This document shows positions 11,405 to 20,462 of a stretch of DNA of 64,000 nucleotides, in pieces. Position 1 is the stretch's first letter. The number at the start of each line of letters is the position of its first letter. Source of the stretch: Engraulis encrasicolus (Eukaryota > Chordata > Actinopteri > Clupeiformes > Engraulidae). Position numbers and translations under genes: made by a program. The stretch spans positions 9,477,966-9,541,965 of the forward strand of contig NC_085866.1 of the NCBI RefSeq assembly GCF_034702125.1, written 5' to 3'. Below the pieces are notes generated by a model. That model had not been told where the DNA came from. It searched no databases and saw nothing but the letters and a program-made list of their open reading frames with translations.

Positions 11405-11500
11405 NNNNNNNNNNNNNNNNNNNNNNNNNNNNNNNNNNNNNNNNNNNNNNNNNNNNNNNNNNNNNNNNNNNNNNNNNNNNNNNNNNNNNNNNNNNNNNNN
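11405..11500. other. Assembly gap (96 N)
   Basis: Undetermined bases. Protein frames spanning it are meaningless. Confidence 0.99.
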
Positions 11501-12144
11501 TATATACTGTAATGTGAACACACAATTCAGCAACTTATTATGAGGCATACTGTACCTGCTGGAACTGAACATCTGAGTGAAAAGTATGGCAATTAGCCAG
11601 TAGGTTGGAGTTGGATAATTGCGGGGAGCAGAGGCTGTTCAGCACAGCCCTGTTGTTTTTCAAATAGAGGTAATTATTTCCCATGTGAAGCACAAAGCTA
11701 GCTGGTTAACTCTCAGAGTTTATAAATCATGCAAGTTGGCGGAGGTCTTCAGCACACACAGCTGTGCTATGAGTACGACTCTTCAGGGTGACTACAGGTG
11801 GGAAGCCTTCGATCTAGAAATGGCTTCTACAAATGTTATTTTACATGACATTACGTTACATCAAAATTTGCATTTGCTTTTGACCAAAGTGACTTACAAG
11901 GAGGACATTTTATTTCGTCAAAGCAGGTATGTAAAAAATACATTATATTTTGCTATCTCATTGGAAAGGTGTCCCCTTAAAGTGATAGGAACATGTAATA
12001 AACATTCACTCACTACACTTACCGGTCTTTAGTCGAGTATGACTGGTAGTGATTTTAAAATTATGAGTAGAACTGTAGAACTATGTAGAACTGTAGAACT
12101 ATGTGGCTAACTGTAGAACAAATGTGGCTATTGACAAGGAGCTT
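11501..12144. other. No gene; fragment of a common fish repeat and a short tandem repeat
   Basis: At 11865-11905 the text TTTGACCAAAGTGACTTACA resembles the widespread fish repeat of the type TTTTATCCAAAGCGACTTAC. At 12068-12118 the word TAGAACTGTAGAACTATG repeats. A 137-codon plus-strand frame (11619-12032) shows no recognisable domain. Confidence 0.4.
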
Positions 12145-14196
12145 TCATTGCCTGAAGCAATCTCGTCTTTTGTGGCTGAAGGCATGCAGTGACCTGATGT
12201 GCATCCGCCGCCTCTTGCACTCCTTCACATATTCTGCGTAGGCCTCCTTCATTGTCATTTCAGGATGCCTCCTGACAACCTCCAGCTCCATGGGCGTCCA
12301 CCGCAGCTTGAGCTTCTCCGGGATCATCCTGCTGACCGATTCAATGAATGGTACCTCCTCCATCTCCACCTCTCTTAGATCGGGCACCTCCTTCTCTGGT
12401 GGTTTGGGCTGGGTCACCTGGGGCACTTTGTTTGGCTGCTGGGGCTTTTTTGGCGGTTGCTGCCTTGGGAGCCTGTAGGGTATTGAGCTGTGCAGCCAGT
12501 GGAGGGGAAAGATGGTCACATTCTGGAAACATTGCTGTCCCAGAATGAGTTTCCTCTTCAGGTCCTGCTGGGAGAGCGGCATTTCTTTGTGCAGCTGTTG
12601 CAGGGCATTGTACTCCACGTAGGTGTTATTGTGCTTGAGGCCGATGCAGCTCACAAAGGCCAGCGTCAGGAGTTGCTGGGGCTTCTCCAAGGGGGGCAAC
12701 TTTTTGAGCACCTCTTTCAGCCATGGCATGCCGAATGTTTTGTATTGGTCCAGGTTGCGGGCGTAGGAGATCCTGCGCGTTTCCAACTCCACGCATATTT
12801 GGTTCACCAGGACAGAATGGACCGCCTCCTCCGGAGGGTCTTCACCATCGTTGTATATTGCCTGGTAGATCCCCGGGACCATCCTGACCGCATACCTCCC
12901 CGTAAGGTCCTTCATGCGCAGGAGGGGGAAGTAGATGGCCTTGATCTCTTTCAGTGCTGCCAGGAGAGACTTTTCGACATCCACCCCAGCCTGCTGAGCA
13001 ATCTCTTTGCACCTCTGGAAGGTGTGGGGGAAGGTGAAACAGCATTTGTTGGCCAACTGGTCGGCCAAGGCTTCGACTGTCAGGCTCCCCACCAACCTTG
13101 AGCCGTAGGACAGCTTGTCTGTGAGGATGTAGAGCGGCGCCTCATACCTTTTGTACAGGTCCCCGAGGATTACTTTCAGGAAGGCTTTCCCGAGGACGGC
13201 TGGCTCCGCGCCCATCATGTCTGTAACAGGGAACATGCGGTACAGGCGGGTGTGCAGCTGAAGGTTACCACTCCACACATCCACTGGTGGAGGGTTGTCA
13301 CCCTGGGCCGCGCTGTTGAATGGCGCCATGCCGATAATGCCCCTCTGGTGGCTTGCACTCCTCCAAGCGCAGGTGCAGGTGCCGAGAGAGGCGCTGAAGT
13401 GCCGGTCGAAGAGACGGAGGGGGTGGCCAAACGCAATCTCCTCATATGCCAGCTCCAGCTGGTACGCTTGCCACGCAGCCGCAAACCCTCCCCTTCCGGC
13501 AGATTGTTGGTATAGCTCTGTGAGGATCACGCCAATGTACTTCAGAGCATCCTGCGCTATCCTCCGGATGGTGATACCCTGGAAAGGGAGGAGAACTGCA
13601 TGATCCCTCAGCAGGCTCCTCAGGGCTGAAGTGCTCATGTAGGACTGTACTTGGTAGTGCACTGGCACTCGAAAACCTGGTCTTGACTCGAAGCGGCAGA
13701 CAAACTCAATCCTCACCCCCTGTTGCCCAATCATCTTCCTCTCAGCATCCAGTATGTGAGAGATGTACTTTTTTGCCTCAGACTGCATCAGCTTTTTGGT
13801 GCTGTCATGCTGGAGGTTGCACAGCGTTATCATCCCCGAAACAGGGTGCCACATCTTCATACGGTATCGGACGTGAGGTGTTGCGCAGTACATTTGAAAG
13901 AAAGTGACCTTGCCCTTTGTCAAATTCTTCAATGGCTGTTTGAGGGTCATGGGATTCCCGTCCAAGTTTGTTTGTATGTTGACTGCCTCGTGTATGCCCA
14001 ATGCACTGTACATGCTTGCCCTCGTTCCCAGGAGCTCCTGAAGTCCAAACCGAGACCAGAAGAGGTTGATGTCTCTTTGTTTTGCTGTTATGTCGCAGGC
14101 GAAATGAATAGATGATGCCTTTATCAGTGTTCGGTCAAGAAATTCCAAGTGAACGTAGTCTGGCTGTTTTTGTCCATAGCGGGCCACATTCGGCAT
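12145..14196 (-). CDS. Uncharacterised intronless 683-aa protein
   Basis: This is the only long uninterrupted frame in the window. I do not recognise the family. From N to C: a mixed helical/strand region (1-200) with GIHEAVNIQTNLDGNP near residue 67; a central region (200-520), well mixed in amino-acid composition; a proline/glutamine/lysine linker (about 590-620) with PRQQPPKKPQQPNK; and a basic tail with RWTPMELEVVRRHP and a lysine/arginine-rich end, which resembles a Myb/SANT-like DNA-binding segment. The first ATG in the frame gives MPNVARYGQ. The frame stays open for 12 more codons upstream (…EHDGIYL-M) before a stop, so a spliced upstream exon is possible but no strong acceptor is seen. 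There are no transmembrane segments, no signal peptide and no DDE or reverse-transcriptase motifs. The absence of stops and the protein-like composition argue for real or recent coding function. It could be a host gene, a domesticated transposon protein or an accessory protein of an unidentified element. No terminal repeats or poly-A tail were found around it. Confidence 0.7.
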   Translation of the reverse strand: MPNVARYGQKQPDYVHLEFLDRTLIKASSIHFACDITAKQRDINLFWSRFGLQELLGTRASMYSALGIHEAVNIQTNLDGNPMTLKQPLKNLTKGKVTFFQMYCATPHVRYRMKMWHPVSGMITLCNLQHDSTKKLMQSEAKKYISHILDAERKMIGQQGVRIEFVCRFESRPGFRVPVHYQVQSYMSTSALRSLLRDHAVLLPFQGITIRRIAQDALKYIGVILTELYQQSAGRGGFAAAWQAYQLELAYEEIAFGHPLRLFDRHFSASLGTCTCAWRSASHQRGIIGMAPFNSAAQGDNPPPVDVWSGNLQLHTRLYRMFPVTDMMGAEPAVLGKAFLKVILGDLYKRYEAPLYILTDKLSYGSRLVGSLTVEALADQLANKCCFTFPHTFQRCKEIAQQAGVDVEKSLLAALKEIKAIYFPLLRMKDLTGRYAVRMVPGIYQAIYNDGEDPPEEAVHSVLVNQICVELETRRISYARNLDQYKTFGMPWLKEVLKKLPPLEKPQQLLTLAFVSCIGLKHNNTYVEYNALQQLHKEMPLSQQDLKRKLILGQQCFQNVTIFPLHWLHSSIPYRLPRQQPPKKPQQPNKVPQVTQPKPPEKEVPDLREVEMEEVPFIESVSRMIPEKLKLRWTPMELEVVRRHPEMTMKEAYAEYVKECKRRRMHIRSLHAFSHKRRDCFRQ

Positions 14197-14603
14197 CAGG
14201 TAGATTCCATCGTGCTCAGGTAATTGTTTTATTTACTTACATCCCTACTTCCTCTCTTTTTTGCTTATTTTTTTGCTACTCTTGTGTGCATGAGTGAATA
14301 ATGTCTGCTTCCATTCTCTCCTCTGATGGGATTGATTTGCCTGATTGCCCTACTGGCCGTATGAGCACCCATCACTGTTAGAGTACAGCACCATTTATTG
14401 CAATCTTATATTTGTCTGGAGTAGTCTCTGCGCTGCCCATTTCCACCTACAGTGCACACCATTAATGAGTACACCCCTGTTGAAAAGTAACATTTTGAAC
14501 AATATTTCGATAAGCACACAAGTTATTTATTAAATGTGCATAGAGTACGTTTCATACAACATCAGTTCAGCTTACAACCGAAAAGTAAGGATGATAAGCT
14601 TAA

Positions 14604-14952
14604 AGGGACACTGTGTGAGATTTTTAGTTGTTTATTTCCAGAATTCATGCTGCCCATTCACTAATGTTACCTTTTTAATGAATTATTCATTAATTAAGTA
14701 TTCATTATGACTGGAATAATTGCACTTTTCATACATGAAAAGGGGGATCTTCTCCATGGTCCGTCATTTTGAATTTCCAGAAATAGCCATTTTAAGCTGC
14801 AAAAATGATTGTACTTGGGCCATACTACAAAATATTAGTTTATTACTTAGTAAACTTTCATGAAAAGGTCAAATTTGGTAAAAGGCGACACAGTTTCAAT
14901 GAGTAGCATAGTTGCAGTACCTTTTTTTGACCATTTCCTGCACAGTGTCCCT
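14604..14952 (+). mobile_element. TTAA-flanked MITE (family F), copy 1
   Basis: The ends AGGGACACTGTGTGAGATTT and GCACAGTGTCCCT are inverted and flanked by TTAA (14600-14603 and 14953-14956). The whole 349 bp matches 33429-33787. Confidence 0.8.
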
Positions 14953-16367
14953 TTAAATGACATATTTTCATTTTTTTGTGAAATCATGGTGGTGCATAAG
15001 AAGTAGGCTACACCCCTATGACAAAACTCCACAGGGAGGATCATGATCTTCATTTTCCTTCAGTTCAAATCCTCAGTAGGTCTAATCACAGTACACGTTG
15101 ACATGCATGTTTTGGTGAGATTCAGCTTCCCAATCTTGATGGCATTCATGCAACCCCAAACCATGTCAGTCCCACAGTGTCAACTGGTAGTCCCCTCCTT
15201 CTTCTTCTATTTTTGAGGTGTTTGCATGAGAAGTGCGCTACCACCATCTACAGCGCTAAGGGGACTCCATTTATTCTCAACTTCAGGACTCCGAGGGTCT
15301 CCTAACCGAAGGTCTCCTAAAGGGGCGTTCACCCGACAGAAAGTGGATACCAGAAATGAACTAGAATGACTTATCTCTGTCTAAAGTATCTCTGCTATTA
15401 CTACTATGATCATCATCATGATGATGAAGGGCTTCGGTTTAACGAGTTTGACAGCAAGTTATTGAGATGCTAGTTTTAACAGAAATGTCAACACAAACAC
15501 CAAATGGATTTAATCATAATGACAGGATCCTTACATTGACGTTTGGATGTGTACTTAGAATGTCAGAAATTAAGGTAGTCTTTGCTGTGGTTTACCGTTT
15601 CAGAAAAGGAATCAGTTTGAGGTTTACCTGAGAAAAGGGTTCTGTTGTTTACCCACTACCATCCTGACCAAACTGGTAGACCAATGTATTGCAGTCAGAA
15701 ATTATCAAATATTGTCAGTCTGTGTTAGGGCTGAACGATCTATCGTTTTCGACCAAAAATCGCAATCTCAAGCAACACTATTGGGATTGTCAAAGCTGTG
15801 TATTTTTTTCTTGGTGCATAATATTATCTAAAGGCCTAATCATTTCGTCAATTATTCCCATGCATGCTCAAAGCCAGTGTAGAAAAGCTCTATGTCAGTT
15901 ACCAATCAGAAAGCTGCAGGCTGCACGTGACCAGATAACGTTTTCTCCGCCACAATCAGTGCCGCTCAACATTCAACTTCAAGCATGGCTGGCCTTCAAA
16001 ACCTCCTCCATCCCGGCGCTCCAGGTGGAGACAGGGGCAATGCCCCTGGAATTCAGGAGGCTTCAATTATCAAGTCACTGGATAACTCTTCAGGGACATG
16101 ATAATAGTCATCGCACAATTTCTACAGACTGTTGGGAATATGGGCATTCTGTGCGTAGTTTTGGGTGGGAGGGAAATCAGTAGGTGGGGCTAGGTGGTAT
16201 CCCAGTGTGTAAAAGTTCTGTCAGATCGGTCATTCCCCCTTGTTTTTTTTTTTTTCTGCGTTCCTCAAGTCAACTTGGAGGCTAAGGAGATTGTCAGACC
16301 TGTAGGCTATGTGATTATCCAACAGTTCAGCAATATATTGATATGAGGTTTGAAGACAGTCTAAATT
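14953..16367. other. No gene; minor repeat fragments
   Basis: Near 15726 the sequence AGGGCTGAACGATCTATCG resembles the end of GGGCTGCACGAT-type hAT MITEs, but no partner end is clear. 15195-15275 (CTCCTTCTTCTTCTATTTTT...ACCATCTACAGCGC) resembles a common fish interspersed repeat. A 164-codon frame at 15689-16183 has no recognisable content. Confidence 0.4.
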
Positions 16368-16640
16368 TATACTGATGCTTCAAAGGATCAAGATGGAAAA
16401 ACAGGAGGAGCAGCAGTACACATCCCTCAATTTAAAGTTCAGATCAAAAAAGATCATCAGATTTTCTTTCCATATTTTCAGTTGAAATGGCAGCGAGAAT
16501 GTTAGCCCTGCAATGGGTAGAAGAGACAAAACCCAGTAATGCTGTTGTATGCTCAGATTCAATGTCTTTATTAACTAGTATTCTTAGCAGAAGGTCATTT
16601 GGCAGTATTTTGGATTTGAAGCCACTGATGAACACCAGAA
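16368..16640 (+). pseudogene. LINE ribonuclease H domain relic
   Basis: Translation gives YTDASKDQDGKTGGAAVHIP at the start, then SVEMAARMLALQWVEETKPS and VVCSDSMSLLTSI. These are the RNase H blocks carrying the acidic residues (D of YTDAS, E of VEM, D of CSDS) found in non-LTR retrotransposons of the I/Nimb type. The A run near 16446-16452 has lost one base relative to the family frame, so the two halves are in different frames. After about residue 90 the similarity fades. No reverse transcriptase is seen upstream. The element is dead; the exact clade is inferred. Confidence 0.7.
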
Positions 16641-16697
16641 ACAGGGGATTTGCCAGACATGACGTCGAAAAGTGGCTACATCGGCTGGCAATGGGGC

Positions 16698-17423
16698 ACC
16701 TAAGTCACGCCCTCTACTTCCTGGTTCATGGGGCAGAGGGAGTCAAAAAAATAATTACTGGGCTTGAAATGAGTGGTTCTTCTACAACAATCCAAACCTT
16801 GGACCTCCACTAAAGCCGGGCATACACTTTGCGATATTTTCAGTCGTGGGTATTAAGCTCCTGCTCACACTGCACGAGGAAATTTCGCGATTTAAATGTT
16901 CATATCTCACGACTCACGTCCTCACACTATACGAGCCGACGGTCGGATGTGAGCAGAATGGTCCTGCAGAGGAGGGAACATGCGCACCTGAGGTAGAGAT
17001 GAGGACACGATCAAGAGCGAATCGCACGGCCCTATTAACTTGCGCATGTGTAGTGTCAAATCGGGTCGTAGCACTGCTTTAACTGTGCGATTTGCTGACG
17101 AGGCACGACCAGGATTTCAAATAGTTTTGATTTTCTTGCGACCCAGCGATTTCACGATCTCGAGGCGAAAACGCTTGTCGTTACCCCATGTACACTGCAC
17201 GATGCGAGACTCACGATTGACCTGCGATTGAGCAAGAAATCGGCCCGACTCCCAAAAAGTTGTGCGAGTGCCAAATCGGGGCAAAATCGGGGCAGAAGTC
17301 GCACAGTGTAAGCCCAGCTTTATGCACCACACATCCACCACGACTCGCCTCGTTCAGTTCCATTCAATTTTTTGCAACGTTCTGCCTCATGAACCAGTAA
17401 GTAGAGGGCGTGATTTAGGTGCC
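16698..17423. repeat. Outer inverted repeat enclosing a family-C MITE
   Basis: Arms of about 48 bp face each other: GGGGCACCTAAGTCACGCCC...TGGTTCATGGGGCAG at 16700-16738 and its complement GCCTCATGAACCAGTAAGTA...GTGATTTAGGTGCCCC at 17380-17422. Between them lies the MITE at 16811-17323. The arms may be the ends of another element or a local inverted duplication. Confidence 0.6.
16811..17323 (-). mobile_element. TTAA-type MITE (family C), inverted copy
   Basis: Near full-length reverse-complement match to 3470-4000, including CGATTCGCTCTTGATC-like and GCAGTGCTACGACCCG blocks. Flanks read TAAA and TTTA instead of TTAA, consistent with point decay of the target site. Confidence 0.75.
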
Positions 17424-17424
17424 C

Positions 17425-17783
17425 CATACCACCAATTTACATGGCCACTTAAGAGTTCACCACCTGAACTTGTATGAGGAGTGCGAACAAGCCGTGAAAC
17501 ATTAAGTAAATGCTTCGGCAAAACAGCCAACAATAACATCAACCTTTGCCAGTTTGACGCCTTATGGAAGAACTGTAACAAATTACATATCGAAGGACAT
17601 GGTGTCTGTAAAACACAGTGACCAAAGACGCATTTAAAAGTTTGCTACGCACAATGGACAAGAGGTATGTTCTGCCCTCCCGAATGTACTTTAAACAAGT
17701 TACCCTCCCACAGCTGTACGGAGAATGCAAGGCCAAAGCTGTAAATGAGCTGGAAAACATCTCTCACTATGGGGAATCAACAC
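17425..17783 (+). pseudogene. BED-type hAT transposase relic, 5' part
   Basis: Broken frames read NLHGHLRVHH (the HxxxH end of a BED zinc finger), then TSTFASLTPYGRTVTNYISK, then VTKDAFKSLLRTMDKRYVLP followed by SRMYFKQVTLPQLYGECKAK. This matches the order of a ZBED-like hAT transposase N-terminal half. Stops and at least one frameshift separate the pieces. The frame ends near HYGEST just before the MITE at 17794; the continuation appears at 18806. Confidence 0.7.
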
Positions 17784-17793
17784 TGGCATGACC

Positions 17794-18133
17794 CAGAGCC
17801 ATCTAATATCAGAGTTACGCCACTCCCATAGACCTCTATGGACCAATCTTTCCACAGCAATGGCGGCTCTTATGGAGCCTCACGGAGCTTTAACATGGAA
17901 ATCCCCATTGACTTTAGTTCTATTAGAAGTTACTTAGTTCCAGGAGGTGGCCGTAGAACACAGAAAATGTGGTAAAGGTAATGTAATTTGTTTGTACTTA
18001 ATATTTGTTTGGTATGTGATGGTTCTGTGTTAGTTTCCAACGAACAGAAGTTTACATTTTAATCTACGCAAATCACATCACCAACCGACTTCCTGGTCCC
18101 CGGTTTGCGCAACTCTGTTATTAGATGGCTCTG
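17794..18133 (+). mobile_element. 340-bp hAT MITE, young copy (family G)
   Basis: Ends CAGAGCCATCTAATATCAG and AACTCTGTTATTAGATGGCT+CTG form TIRs of about 23 bp. The perfect TSD GCATGACC lies at 17786-17793 and 18134-18141. The copy at 35074-35413 is also 340 bp and differs at about three positions by eye. The ORF-like frames inside are not genes. Confidence 0.92.
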
Positions 18134-18141
18134 GCATGACC

Positions 18142-18805
18142 CAACTACTAAGCACCAATGATGCCACTTCTGTCGCAGACAGACCAATCACAGCTGTGAT
18201 ATGGAGGGCCCCACCCCTCCCAATAAATACGCATGTATCACAATGGATACTCATTCTACACACTCTTCCCCGTGAAGACTACTCGACGTGTTACGGCTGG
18301 CTTATCAAAGCTTCTGTTACAAGAGCTACAAATATCTTAGCTACCGCGTTACGGCGAGCTGACCAAAAGATGGCTAGTTCAAAGACTAGTGCCGACCAGT
18401 CGAGTGAGGGCTCAAACCCCCGCCCCTGTCCGACCAGGTGTGGATCCATGATCTCAGCAAGGGATCCGCACTCCATGTGTATAATGTGCATGGGCCACAA
18501 GCACACTCAGCACATTGTGGCCGACCCCGACTGCTGTCCCCACTGCTCCAGTATGCAGACACGGGTCCTGGAGGGACGGCTGCCGGTAGCTTCTACGTCC
18601 CAAGAGGATCCTAGCCGAGTTAACGCTGGGGCTAGCACAGAGGCTACTAGCGCGAATGCAGCGCCTTCCTTATCGGAAGGCAAGTCCTCGGCGTCTGCGC
18701 AGAAAATGTCCTGGGGCGACGCTATGGAGATGGAGGACACCCCTTTACCTCCACTCTTAGGGGACCAGCTCCTCCAAGATGAAGGGGCTGCGGAGGAATT
18801 CGAAA
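18142..18805 (+). pseudogene. DIRS-like retrotransposon Gag fragment
   Basis: An ATG at 18370 starts MASSKTSADQSSEGSNPRPC. The next segment has a Cys/His array, CGSMISARDPHSMCIMCMGH followed by KHTQHIVADPDCCPHC, characteristic of the Gag-like ORF of fish DIRS elements. A serine-rich region and an acidic stretch (GDAMEMEDTPLPPLL) follow. The frame then runs into hAT sequence (RTTEPYMSL) at about 18806, so the Gag is truncated. No tyrosine recombinase or reverse transcriptase is nearby. The upstream part (18142-18369) is probably the element's leader. Confidence 0.65.
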
Positions 18806-19084
18806 TCAGAACAACTGAGCCATACATGAGTTTGGCATTTTGTGAACACAAACTTCGAGTTATGTCGTCACTGCCTGCTGTCTGCATACTTCCCCACTGA
18901 CCATACCGGATGAGAACATTGCAACGGGGCTTAAGGAGTGCTTGGCAAACTGGGGCCTCTAAGAGGAGGCCCAGACCTGCGTTACAACCAACAACGCTAC
19001 GAACATGTTCAAAGCGATGGAGCTCAACCAGTGGTCGAGACTGCAGTGCTTCGGGCACAGGCTGCATCTTGCAATTGGTAAGTA

Positions 19085-19085
<1 letters not shown>
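18806..19085 (+). pseudogene. BED-type hAT transposase relic, middle part
   Basis: TTEPYMSL is followed, after frameshifts, by ENIATGLKECLANWGL, a stop, and EEAQTCVTTNNATNMFKAME then LNQWSRLQCFGHRLHLAIG. This is the hAT block with the second catalytic aspartate replaced by N (TTNNATNM, family TTDNA). The exon ends at a good donor (ATTG|GTAAGT). No downstream exon is found. It continues the relic at 17425-17783, with DIRS and MITE material in between. Confidence 0.72.

Positions 19086-19087
<2 letters not shown>

Positions 19088-19115
<28 letters not shown>
19088..19115. repeat. (GT)n microsatellite
   Basis: Pure GT run just after the hAT donor site. A separate CA run lies at 19307-19327. Confidence 0.9.
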
Positions 19116-19354
19116 TTAGCCTATTGCAACGCGAACATTGGATCTTATTGCATTTTTACTATACAGTACAGTTGTACACACTGTACCGTACTATACATTA
19201 TAGTTGACACAATGTGCTTTGAAATAGACATACACATTCCCACATTCCCACCAGTTCAGGAGGCTACCAAGAAGGCGCAAAGTGTTTGGGGTTACATGCT
19301 CTCTCTCACACACACACACACACACACAAATGCATTGCGCACCTCCTCTGTAGA

Positions 19355-19564
19355 CATTGTTGCCAGATAACCGCCCGATTGGGCTACTTGGGATGGCCGT
19401 CTGCGGGTAAAAACAAGAAAAATTGGCCATTTGGTGTTTTTTTCTGCAGATTTATGCCCATAGAAATCAATGCAATTTGTTGATATTGGGCGGAATTTAG
19501 CGCTTCCTGGCGGTTTTTGAGCACCTTTTGGGCGGGATTTAATGAGTCACATCTGGCAACATTG
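19355..19564 (+). mobile_element. hAT-type MITE (family D), copy 2
   Basis: Begins CATTGTTGCCAGAT and ends ATCTGGCAACATTG. Flanks TCTGTAGA (19347-19354) and TCTGTAGC (19565-19572) match at 7 of 8 bases. Length 210 bp. Confidence 0.85.
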
Positions 19565-20167
19565 TCTGTAGCGACGAAGCTGCAGGGCACGTCCAGGGTA
19601 TAATGGCAAGGGTATGCACACGATACTGTATGTGCCCATCTGTATTCCGGCTGTACGACTGCCTCCAGGTGACTGATGGGAAGGGAAGGAATATCTGTCT
19701 GTCTGTCTCTGTGCCTGTCTCTGTCTACACTACAGCCCCCCCTTGACAGAAGTCAAGCACACTCACACGCCCCACAGAGGGCCCTGCTTGGCAGCCCTGC
19801 CACTCACAGGTGACATGTTGATTGGTGATGACAGCCCTGCGTTCGTGACATGCTTGACACATGAGGATGAGTTGTGTGGTGTGGTGGATGCACGTGTGTT
19901 TGTAGTACGTGTGTGAGGTGGAGATGTGTATGTGTAGAATGTGTGTGTGTGTGTGTGTGTGTGTGGGGGGGGGGGGGTATCAACAGACACTGTTGAGATT
20001 ACAAGTTCCATGTGTATTGTGTGGGAGGTACTGAGTATGGTGTTGTGATGGTGCTATAAAGAGGGAAAATACTAGCAGGTGTCATGTGTATTGCATTGTA
20101 GTTGGAAATAAGGGGGGATGTTGCACTAGAAAACAGACTAACTACTAATATATGTAATATAATATAT
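19565..20167. other. No gene; GT run plus poly-G at 19940-19977
   Basis: A (GT)13-like run is followed by a run of about 13 G. The rest is unique-looking. Confidence 0.5.
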
Positions 20168-20462
20168 AGGGCTGTCAATATTAACGCGTTAATCGCGATT
20201 AGATTAGTAACATTCTTGATCGCGAATATTTTTAATCGCGATCAGACTTCGCCAGAATCTCCCCACTTCTACCGTCCATATGCAGCTCATTTGTTAGTAG
20301 TCGGCTTAGCACTGTCTTCTTTTTGTCCCTTTTATGTATCCGTAGGTAGCGCGAAGGAGTAGTTGATACCGTAACCATAGAAACCTCTTGGGCTGTGTGT
20401 TGTAGTTGAGACTGAGAGGAATTCCGTTAACGTTTGGTGAAGTCAAATTCGAGATCCGGACA

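Noticed and set aside
11183..11572. Frames spanning the N run
   Set aside because: They depend on undetermined bases.
12490..13101. 203-codon plus-strand frame
   Set aside because: It lies antisense to the 683-codon frame and looks like its shadow; composition and context favour the minus-strand gene.
12145..14196. Argonaute/PIWI, DDE transposase or reverse transcriptase identity for the 683-aa protein
   Set aside because: I looked for PAZ/PIWI, DDE/D and YxDD-type motifs and found none in a convincing arrangement.
18136..18900. A single 254-residue gene
   Set aside because: The frame is a chimera: DIRS-like Gag up to about 18805, then hAT transposase sequence in a frame that soon breaks.
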